A stretch of DNA of 5,059 nt from an uncultured Campylobacter sp. (GTDB lineage Bacteria; Campylobacterota; Campylobacteria; Campylobacterales; Campylobacteraceae). The stretch's first letter is position 1, and each line of letters opens with the position of its first letter. Where the stretch lies: NCBI RefSeq assembly GCF_937997405.1, contig NZ_CALKTL010000181.1:1-5059 (forward strand). The letters are read 5' to 3'. The translations under genes were made by a program, and so were the position numbers. Of the stretch, positions 1 through 5,059 are shown one piece after another. The notes beneath the pieces were generated by a model. It saw only the letters and a list, made by a program, of their open reading frames with translations, was not told where the DNA came from and did no database searches.

Positions 1-843
1 TAAGATGCAGCAGAGTGCTAGCAAGGCTAATTTCGCCGCTAAGCTTTAATCCGTGTTTAGAATTTTCTAATCTCAATAAGTTTAGCCGCTTAAATTTGCC
101 GCGCGCGATAGAGATATTAAAACAGCGCGCCAAAACAAGTTAAAATTTATACCGCACGCTCCCACCTTGACACCTCTAAATAATTTTTACGTATCGGCTA
201 CATAACTGCATATACCAACAATGCGGTATTAGCGCAATCAAATATAATTCGTTACGGCTCTCTATAGCCCTTTCCGCTTCCAAAAATATCTCTTGCTGAA
301 TGCGTTTTGCGCTACATAGTAAATTAAAATTTACGCTGTGTCGCCTTGCAGCCTGGCTCTTAAATTTTACTTCGCAGTGAGTATTTTCTAGCAAATTTCA
401 AATCTTGCGTTTTGCTTGTTGCAGGCGCAATACCTACTTTTAAAAATCCCCATTTCAAAGGAATCTGAAGTAGCGCTAGAATTTTAAATTCCCGTTCGCG
501 CTAGCCGCGAAATTTCAAATTCGCAGACTCCGGCCAAGCACTAGTTTATGCTAGAGCCTACTTTAATCTCTTCAAAGAATTTAGCCAAGCTTGCTTATTT
601 TAACCCGCTTCGTTGAGCTTTAAAAATTTAGATTATTTCTTTGATCGTATCGGATAATGCCTACCGCCACGGAATTGCTCAAGCCGCCCTATTACCATAT
701 GTGCAATTAAAAGCGGCGCTAACGCGGAATTAAATAGTATAAGTGGATCTGTAAAAGGTATGAAATTTAATCATAGAATTTTAAGCGCTAAGGATTTGCG
801 ATAGAATTTCGCCGCGCAAATCAAATCCCAAAGCTAGCCTAGC
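1..843. other. Gene-poor region with degenerate AT-rich repeats
   Basis: I see no credible gene in this stretch. The reading frames are short, are broken by stops in every frame I followed, and resemble no family I know. There is no tRNA-like T-loop motif. It does hold recurring short words. GCTAG followed by AAATTT-like sequence occurs at 388-409, 475-494 and 499-523. GAATTT-T-AAATTC is a 13-bp perfect inverted repeat at 479-491. AATTTCGCCGC or a near copy occurs near 30, 92 and 805. An open minus-strand frame runs off the left edge from about position 138, but it has no ATG and no recognisable content. The region could be an eroded gene, a regulatory or untranslated region, or a spacer between transcription units; the sequence alone does not decide. 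Confidence 0.55.
793..822 (-). terminator. Weak candidate hairpin after the 146-residue gene
   Basis: GATTTGCG (793-800) and CGCAAATC (815-822) form a perfect 8-bp stem around a 14-nt loop. It lies 21 bases beyond the stop codon of the minus-strand gene that ends at 844, where a terminator would be expected. No U-tract follows the stem in the transcript direction, so an intrinsic terminator is only a possibility. It could be a chance inverted repeat or an mRNA 3'-end stabilising structure. Confidence 0.25.
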
Positions 844-1284
844 CTACTCGAAAACCTTCGCTTCTAAGCCATGTAGCCTTTGCAAGCCGATATCGATATA
901 TTCGTTAAGCTTCTCATTATTTTCCAGCAATTTGTCGTAATAGCTCTTGGCTCTTTCTCTCGCGGTCGCATCAGGCTCGATATACTTTAGCCCGCTTTTG
1001 AAAAATCCTTTGGATTCCACAAAATAGATCGAGTGGATCTTCTCGCAGTGCGATAGCCCTGCTTCAGTGTAGTTTAAAATCGATTCGTACGCGATGTTGC
1101 CTAACAGCTCCTGCAGCCTATTTGCGGGATTTTTGAAAAACTCGGCAAACTCCTTATACGGCGTAAAAACCTGATCCAGGTTTTTCATCGCATCGCCGTA
1201 GATACCCTTTTTCAGACGGAACATCGTCATTTCTTGAGAACTCACAAACTTCTCTATTGCTTTTATCGTATCGTTTTTATTCAC
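844..1284 (-). CDS. Uncharacterised helical protein, 146 aa
   Basis: I do not recognise this protein family. The start is a GTG (1284-1282), supported by AAGGGA about 8 nt upstream; the first internal ATG would remove 18 residues and lacks such a site. The product appears almost entirely alpha-helical and charged, with many Lys, Glu and Leu residues. It has no signal peptide and no hydrophobic segment long enough to cross a membrane, so a cytoplasmic location is likely. It has one cysteine (C80) flanked by H79 and H84; this is too little to call a metal site. The C-terminal third (about residues 106-143) could form a long helix or short coiled coil. It has its own predicted promoter and lies 135 nt beyond the Fur-family gene on the same strand, so membership of the zinc locus is not shown. 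The intact frame, start site and promoter make it a real gene. Confidence 0.8.
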   Translation of the reverse strand: MNKNDTIKAIEKFVSSQEMTMFRLKKGIYGDAMKNLDQVFTPYKEFAEFFKNPANRLQELLGNIAYESILNYTEAGLSHCEKIHSIYFVESKGFFKSGLKYIEPDATARERAKSYYDKLLENNEKLNEYIDIGLQRLHGLEAKVFE

Positions 1285-1318
1285 TGAATTTTTCCCTTTT
1301 AAAATATGAAACGCTCGG

Positions 1319-1324
1319 ATTATA
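1319..1324 (-). promoter_or_regulatory. Predicted sigma70 -10 box for the 146-aa gene
   Basis: On the minus strand a perfect TATAAT occurs inside GATATAATCC, 34 nt before the GTG start at 1284. The predicted transcript would start near 1312 and have a leader of about 28 nt. The sequence upstream of the box is T-rich in short runs (two ATTTTT words near 1340-1357), as in Campylobacter sigma70 promoters, which often lack a recognisable -35 box. This suggests the gene can be transcribed independently of the Fur-family gene upstream. Confidence 0.55.
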
Positions 1325-1419
1325 TCGTTTGTTTTATAAAAATCCGTTAAAAATCGGTTAAATTTTGCCCTAGCGTTTTAGCTAAGTTTCTTTGAGCGCT
1401 TTTTATTAAATTTCCCGCC

Positions 1420-1773
1420 TCAGCCGCCGCACTTCTCGCATAATCCTCGCACAAGCACACTTTTGACATTTTTTTGTGGCAAAGCTGGCATCGAAATCTC
1501 CTCCATTTTATGGCAGCTTTCGCAGATAAAATACGCTTTGGCGCCGTCGGTGAGCTCATAAAAGCTTTTATGATTATTTTCGCTGGTAATTATCAAATTT
1601 TTTTCTTCCAAAAGCGCTATATTGCGATATATCGTGGTTTTATTAGCACCCGTTTGTTCTACTAGTTCATCGTAGCTTACCGGGCATTTTTTCTCGCTTA
1701 GGATCTGCACGATCTGCACTCTAAGCGCTGTAGGAGCGATATCGTGACTCGCTAAAAAATCTTTGGGATCCAT
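1420..1773 (-). CDS. Fur-family transcriptional regulator, probably Zur-like
   Basis: A DNA-binding metalloregulator of the Fur superfamily, 117 aa, somewhat shorter than the usual 130-150 aa. Residues about 10-65 form the winged helix; the recognition helix carries the signature NKTTIYRNIALLEE (44-57). The C-terminal dimerisation part keeps both CxxC pairs (C84/C87 and C112/C115) of the structural zinc site. The histidine-rich stretch that normally precedes the first CxxC is absent (TDGAKAYF, 75-82), and the histidine usually six residues before the final Gly-x-Cys is K104. H10, H68 and H88 are the only histidines, so the sensory site must be unusual or reduced. The ATG at 1773 has AAGG about 9 nt upstream. 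The gene is divergent from znuA and shares its control region, which is the main reason for suggesting zinc sensing (Zur) rather than iron or peroxide sensing (Fur, PerR). Family assignment is firm; the metal is inferred. Confidence 0.88.
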   Translation of the reverse strand: MDPKDFLASHDIAPTALRVQIVQILSEKKCPVSYDELVEQTGANKTTIYRNIALLEEKNLIITSENNHKSFYELTDGAKAYFICESCHKMEEISMPALPQKNVKSVLVRGLCEKCGG

Positions 1774-1799
1774 TTTACGCCTTTTTTAAAATTTAAGCG

Positions 1800-1827
1800 A
1801 TGATAGCGAAATTTAGATAAATTTATA
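1800..1827 (-). promoter_or_regulatory. Possible promoter of the Fur-family gene
   Basis: Two -10-like boxes are visible on the minus strand: TATAAA at 1822-1827, next to the inverted repeat, and TATCAT at 1800-1805. Either would give a short leader to the ATG at 1773. The first would place the 1831-1848 repeat in its -35 to spacer region, allowing autoregulation. Neither has a good -35 box, so the choice is uncertain. Confidence 0.3.
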
Positions 1828-1830
1828 TTA

Positions 1831-1848
1831 AGTTGCAACTAAGTTGCT
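1831..1848. promoter_or_regulatory. Candidate Fur-family (Zur) operator
   Basis: Three alternating half-sites lie side by side: AGTTGC, GCAACT, then AGTTGC. They make a perfect 10-bp palindrome (AGTTGCAACT, 1831-1840) overlapping an inverted repeat TGCAACT-A-AGTTGCT (1834-1848). The second has the 7-1-7 geometry typical of Fur-family boxes and matches at six of seven pairs. AAGTTGC also recurs as a direct repeat 11 bp apart (1830 and 1841), about one helical turn. The site lies between the divergent regulator and znuA and overlaps the -35/spacer region of the znuA promoter, so binding there should repress. I saw no second copy in the window. The geometry is directly visible; Zur binding is inferred. 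Confidence 0.55.
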
Positions 1849-1850
1849 TT

Positions 1851-1859
1851 TGATATACT
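1851..1859 (+). promoter_or_regulatory. znuA: Extended -10 promoter for znuA
   Basis: TGATATACT fits the extended -10 form TGn-TATAnT (TATACT at 1854-1859). Transcription should begin near 1866, about 24 nt before the znuA start codon. No strong -35 box is needed with an extended -10; the region where one would sit (1831-1837) is occupied by the candidate operator. A run of ten T (1867-1876) directly follows the predicted start site. Confidence 0.55.
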
Positions 1860-1889
1860 TCCGCAATTTTTTTTTTGGAAAGGAATTTT

Positions 1890-2816
1890 ATGAAAAAGCT
1901 TGTTTTCACGCTTTTAGCAGCTAGTTGCGTAGCATTCGCCAAACCTACGGTCACCACGACCATACTTCCTACGAAGTATTTTGTTGAACAGATCGCAGGC
2001 GATACCCTGCAGGTAAATACGATGGTTGGTAAAGGCGCTGATCCGCACACATACGAGCCTAAGCCTTCGGAGATGAAAATGCTAGAAAATAGCGATCTGT
2101 ATTTTGCAGTCGGTATAGAATTTGATGAGGTCTGGCTACCAAAGCTTGCCGCATCGTATCCGAAGATGAAGATAATCCGCACCGAAGATGGCATTACCAA
2201 AATGGCTATGGCAGAGCATCACCATCACGACGAACATGATCATAGCGCACATCACGATGATCACGATCATGACGCGCATCATGAGCATGGTGACAAAGAC
2301 CACGAGGCGCACGAGCACCATCATCATCACGACGGCTTAGACCCACATATCTGGCTAGATCCGCAGCTTGTAAAAATTCAAGCTAAAAATATTAAAGACG
2401 CGTTAACCAAACAGTATCCTAAGGATGCTAAAATTTATGAAGCAAATTTCGATAAATTTGCTAAAAAGCTTGATGAGCTAGACGCTTACGCAAAGCAAAA
2501 ATTAGCGGGCGTCAAGGGAAAGAAATTTATGGTTTATCATCCGTCTTGGGGCTATTTCGCGCACCGATACGATTTGGAGCAGATCGCAGTCGAAGTGGAG
2601 GGCAAAGAGCCTAAGCCTGCGGATTTAGCCGAGCTAATCGAGGAAGCCAAAGAGGAAAAGATCAAGGTGATTTTCGTCGCACCGCAGTTTTCCAAAAAGG
2701 CAGCGCAAACCATCGCCGCGCAAACGGGCGCAAAGGTGATGGAGATCGATCAGCTGCCGCTAGATTGGTATGAGACGATGAAAAAGACGATCGACGTTTT
2801 CGGAGAAAATTTGTAG
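1890..2816 (+). CDS. znuA: Periplasmic zinc-binding protein ZnuA (ABC importer)
   Basis: The substrate-binding protein of a ZnuABC high-affinity zinc importer (cluster A-I family), 308 aa, which is normal for the family. It binds zinc in the periplasm and delivers it to the membrane permease. The ATG at 1890 is preferred because AGGA lies 5 nt upstream and a clear signal peptide follows (residues 1 to about 17, cleavage after AFA); an in-frame TTG at 1875 would include the ribosome-binding site. Expected ligands are H53 in DPHTYEP, H153 in DPHIWLDP and H217 in YHPSWGYF, with D287 near the C-terminus a possible fourth. A histidine/acid-rich loop at residues 110-147 holds 20 histidines, typical of zinc rather than manganese binders. 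It lies opposite a Fur-family gene with a candidate operator between them, and 3 nt ahead of a DUF1007-NicO gene. The permease and ATPase genes znuB and znuC are not in the window. Confidence 0.95.
   Translation: MKKLVFTLLAASCVAFAKPTVTTTILPTKYFVEQIAGDTLQVNTMVGKGADPHTYEPKPSEMKMLENSDLYFAVGIEFDEVWLPKLAASYPKMKIIRTEDGITKMAMAEHHHHDEHDHSAHHDDHDHDAHHEHGDKDHEAHEHHHHHDGLDPHIWLDPQLVKIQAKNIKDALTKQYPKDAKIYEANFDKFAKKLDELDAYAKQKLAGVKGKKFMVYHPSWGYFAHRYDLEQIAVEVEGKEPKPADLAELIEEAKEEKIKVIFVAPQFSKKAAQTIAAQTGAKVMEIDQLPLDWYETMKKTIDVFGENL
2217..2330 (+). repeat. znuA: Histidine-rich low-complexity segment in znuA
   Basis: Codons 110-147 of znuA consist largely of CAY (His) mixed with GAY and GAR (Asp, Glu). 20 of 38 residues are His, with runs of four and five. 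In ZnuA-type proteins this loop lies beside the binding cleft and is thought to collect or sense zinc. The near-repetitive DNA may vary in length between strains. Confidence 0.8.
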
Positions 2817-2819
2817 TTG

Positions 2820-5059
2820 ATGAAATTTATTAAAATTTTACTTTTATCCGCGATCTTTAGCTCGCGGATATTTGCGTGCGCTCTGTGCGCCCTATACACG
2901 CCTACTGCGCACGTTAGCATTACCCCCGTCGCACAAGACGGCAAGATCGTGAGCCTGCATTTTTCGTGGCTTTTCTCTCAAAATTTTACCGATGTCATAA
3001 TGCAGACCTACGATATAAATTCCAACGGCAAGCTTGAAAATAGCGAGCTTGTCGAGATAACTAAGGCGATGACCGATTACCTAACCCCCAAAAATTATCT
3101 TTGCGAGGCGGAATTCTACAATCAAGCGCCAAAAAATACAAAGCCCGCGCTTAGCAACCTCGTAGGCACGCAGATCAAGGGAAATTTTAAAAACGCAATA
3201 AGCCTCGTCAAAAAGGGCAGACTCGTGTTTGAGTTTGATCAAAAGGTCGGCTTCGAGCTGCGAAACGGCCGCGTTCTTAAAATTTCCATTAACGACGATC
3301 AGGGATTTTTCAATTTCAAAATGCTTGACGACAAGCCCATTAATCTAGGCGAGGGCTTTGTAGCGAAGCCTAATTCAAATTTAGCCACCACTTTTATAGA
3401 ATTTAGCGGCGAAAAGCCAAAAATCGCAGATAAAAAATCGCCAATTTCAAGCGCGCCGAACTCCGATTTAGCGCAGAGTAGTGTTGCATCTAGCGAGCAG
3501 AGTCTTGCGGGCTCAGAGGATAAACTTGCGCAAGGCGGTCAAGCTAAACCTAATGCCAGCTCGGCGCGCAGATCAAACCAAAGATCCGTCGGCGATATTG
3601 TTTCGGAGGCTGCAGCAGAGGCGCAAAAAAATATCGCCGCTTCGGATACTCTCGCGCAGATTAATAAAGCCGCCAAAAAGGACGCGCAGGCAAAAGGTGG
3701 CCCCGCAAATTCCGACCGCTTAGGCAGCGAAAACTTAGAGGCCGCCGCAAAAAACGGCGAAAATACCGCGGCTTCTTTAGGCGATGATTCAAATTTAGCG
3801 CAAAACAGAGGCGACAGGAGCGCTGCGATAAATTTTAACGATTCCGCAAATTCTGCGCCGTCTGTAGATAAAGGCGCGGGGCAAAATTTGTCGGCGAGAC
3901 GAGATAATTCTTTAAATTCCGTGCATTCTACGCAAAATCTCGCGACACCGCCCGAGGAGAGCTCTTTAAATTTAGCACAAAATAGCGCAGACAAAAACGG
4001 CGCCGCATCCGACAGCGACGATATTTCAAGTGAGCCGCAAAAAGAGGCTACGCTGGGATTTGTCGCGCAAAAGACGATGGATTTTATGAAAAGTCTCAAA
4101 ACGGCGTTTCGCGCAAGCAGCGAGCATGCAAGCGCAAGCACCATCCTATGGGTCTTGGCGCTTTCTTTCATATACGGCTTTTTCCACGCGGCAGGCCCCG
4201 GGCACGCGAAGCTGCTAACGGCGAGCTATTTCCTAGCCCATGGCGGCAGCTACGTCAAAGCCTTCGGATTTGCCCTTAAAATCGGGCTTCTACACGTACT
4301 AGGAGCGCTCGTTTTAGTAAGCGCGAGCATGTTCGTGCTGCAAAATGTCGCAGGCATAGTTTCTGCAAACTCCGCCTCGATCACAACGAAAATTTCGGCA
4401 CTTCTGATCATCGTCATAACGGCGCTCATCATCTACGACAAAGCTCGCCGCGTAAGATCGGGCGCCCACCACGATACGGGCTGCTCCTGCGCCGCTTGCG
4501 CTTCCGCCGCAAACACCGCAGAGACGGACTCCCACTTAAAAAATACGGCATTTGCAAACACCAGGGATTCCGCTCACGTAGCGTCAAAGAGTTATAAATT
4601 TTCTAAATTTAATATCCAAAGCGGCGAATCCGCGCAGTATTTGGATGCCAAAAATTTAGGCGCCGCAACGGCAGAGCTAAATTCGGATTCAAATTTAACC
4701 GCAAATTTACAAGAAAACTCGCCTAGCCAAAACGAGCAAAAAAAGGTCTTAAATTCTGCAAATTTAAAAAACCAAACCTCATCTCGCTCGCTACAAAATG
4801 GCGCGACCTATGGTGGTGAGAGAGGGCGAGAGTGGCTTATCGCGCTTGCTGCGGCGCTCGTGCCCTGCCCCGGCACGATCCTTATTTTTGTGCTTGCCTT
4901 CAGCCTCGGAAGCTTCGCGCTTAGCGTCGCGAGTGCGCTTTTCATCGGTTTTGGAATGAGCGTCGTGATATTTCTAGCCGCGCTTTTCGGCGCGAAAGCA
5001 AACGAACTAAGCTCAAAGCGGCTCGTAAGCCTGAAGCTTTACATCGAATTTGCGGGGCT
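2820..5059 (+). CDS. DUF1007-NicO fusion metal transporter (ZevA-ZevB-like), partial
   Basis: The frame is open from ATG 2820 to the window edge: 746 complete codons, no stop, so the 3' end lies outside. A signal peptide (residues 1-19) is followed by a DUF1007-like periplasmic domain (about 20-200) with a CxxC (C20, C23), H31, and a textbook EF-hand loop DINSNGKLENSE (65-76). Residues about 201-435 form a low-complexity Ser/Asn/Ala/Gln linker. A NicO/RcnA-type membrane domain begins near 440: TM1 ends in HAAGPGHAK (456-464), TM2 about 480-510 with H492, TM3 about 522-540, then a loop of about 130 residues containing a Cys/His cluster (550-560), TM4 with the family motif VPCPG (681-685), and TM5 about 700-722. 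It starts 3 nt after znuA, with GGAG 14 nt before the ATG, so translational coupling is likely. NicO proteins move Ni or Co, but H. influenzae ZevA (DUF1007) and ZevB (NicO) serve zinc, and the znuA context favours zinc here. The domain calls are solid; substrate and transport direction are inferred. Confidence 0.9.
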   Translation, partial: MKFIKILLLSAIFSSRIFACALCALYTPTAHVSITPVAQDGKIVSLHFSWLFSQNFTDVIMQTYDINSNGKLENSELVEITKAMTDYLTPKNYLCEAEFYNQAPKNTKPALSNLVGTQIKGNFKNAISLVKKGRLVFEFDQKVGFELRNGRVLKISINDDQGFFNFKMLDDKPINLGEGFVAKPNSNLATTFIEFSGEKPKIADKKSPISSAPNSDLAQSSVASSEQSLAGSEDKLAQGGQAKPNASSARRSNQRSVGDIVSEAAAEAQKNIAASDTLAQINKAAKKDAQAKGGPANSDRLGSENLEAAAKNGENTAASLGDDSNLAQNRGDRSAAINFNDSANSAPSVDKGAGQNLSARRDNSLNSVHSTQNLATPPEESSLNLAQNSADKNGAASDSDDISSEPQKEATLGFVAQKTMDFMKSLKTAFRASSEHASASTILWVLALSFIYGFFHAAGPGHAKLLTASYFLAHGGSYVKAFGFALKIGLLHVLGALVLVSASMFVLQNVAGIVSANSASITTKISALLIIVITALIIYDKARRVRSGAHHDTGCSCAACASAANTAETDSHLKNTAFANTRDSAHVASKSYKFSKFNIQSGESAQYLDAKNLGAATAELNSDSNLTANLQENSPSQNEQKKVLNSANLKNQTSSRSLQNGATYGGERGREWLIALAAALVPCPGTILIFVLAFSLGSFALSVASALFIGFGMSVVIFLAALFGAKANELSSKRLVSLKLYIEFAG
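3420..4130 (+). repeat. Low-complexity linker with recurring Leu-Ala-Gln motif
   Basis: The linker of the fusion protein (about residues 201-435) is rich in Ser, Asn, Ala, Asp and Gln and has no predicted fold. Leu-Ala-Gln recurs at residues 217-219, 236-238, 278-280, 326-328 and 385-387, usually preceded by Asn or Asp and sometimes followed by Asn. Several copies share the DNA word aatttagcgcaa or a close variant, suggesting growth by repeated short duplication. The spacing is irregular, so it is not a solenoid-type repeat. It probably tethers the periplasmic DUF1007 domain to the membrane domain. Confidence 0.6.

Noticed and set aside
176..394. A 72-codon minus-strand frame in the gene-poor region
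   Set aside because: No recognisable similarity, no convincing ribosome-binding site, and composition like the surrounding non-coding DNA. It may be translated but I cannot support it.
1285..1419. Intrinsic terminator after the Fur-family gene
   Set aside because: Only a 4-bp stem (TAGC/GCTA) and no proper U-tract were found; termination here is not supported.
1347..1559. A frame overlapping the end of the Fur-family gene, suggesting a frameshifted longer C-terminus
   Set aside because: The regulator frame ends normally just after its second CxxC (C112, C115), as the family does, so no frameshift is needed.
1875..1889. Earlier TTG start for ZnuA
   Set aside because: It would place the ribosome-binding site inside the coding region and add five residues before a well-formed signal peptide.
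2136..2330. Minus-strand frame with a hydrophobic Met/Val-rich product
   Set aside because: It is the complement of the His/Asp codons of the ZnuA loop; the apparent membrane segment is an artefact of CAT/GAT repeats.
3539..4171. A 210-codon open frame on the minus strand
   Set aside because: It lies opposite the low-complexity linker of the DUF1007-NicO gene. Its Ser/Ala/Phe/Cys-rich product mirrors the linker codons, and it resembles no known family.
2820..5059. Truncated or broken gene (pseudogene)
   Set aside because: The frame is uninterrupted to the window edge; the missing 3' end reflects the window boundary only.

Overview
The window most likely comes from a Campylobacter species, or a close relative in the Campylobacterota, with moderate GC content. 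I base this on three things: the codon usage, the very dense AAATTT words, and sigma70 promoters with a clear -10 box but no obvious -35 box. This is inferred from sequence character; no database search was run. An oral-type species such as those around C. gracilis, C. rectus or C. showae would fit, but I cannot fix the species.

Layout. Positions 1-843 hold no gene I can support; they contain only short, degenerate AT-rich repeats and one weak hairpin. Positions 844-1284 (minus strand) encode a 146-residue helical cytoplasmic protein that I do not recognise, with its own promoter. Positions 1420-1773 (minus strand) encode a short Fur-family regulator, probably Zur-like. A 116-bp divergent intergenic region follows. 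It carries a 7-1-7 inverted repeat in the position expected for a Fur-family operator, an extended -10 promoter, and a run of ten T at the predicted start of transcription. Positions 1890-2816 (plus strand) encode ZnuA, the periplasmic zinc-binding protein of an ABC importer, with a long histidine-rich loop. Starting 3 nt later, at 2820, a large reading frame stays open to the end of the window (746 full codons, no stop). It encodes a signal peptide, a DUF1007-like periplasmic domain with an EF-hand-like loop, a low-complexity linker of about 230 residues, and the first part of a NicO/RcnA-type membrane transporter.

How the genes fit together. The simplest model is a zinc-homeostasis locus. 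The divergent Fur-family protein would sense zinc and bind the shared intergenic operator. ZnuA would capture zinc in the periplasm. The DUF1007-NicO fusion would move or handle a metal in the same envelope compartment. In Haemophilus influenzae, separate DUF1007 and NicO proteins form the zinc system ZevA/ZevB. A one-polypeptide version, apparently translationally coupled to znuA, is therefore the most interesting item here. The znuB/znuC permease and ATPase genes are not in the window and may follow downstream.
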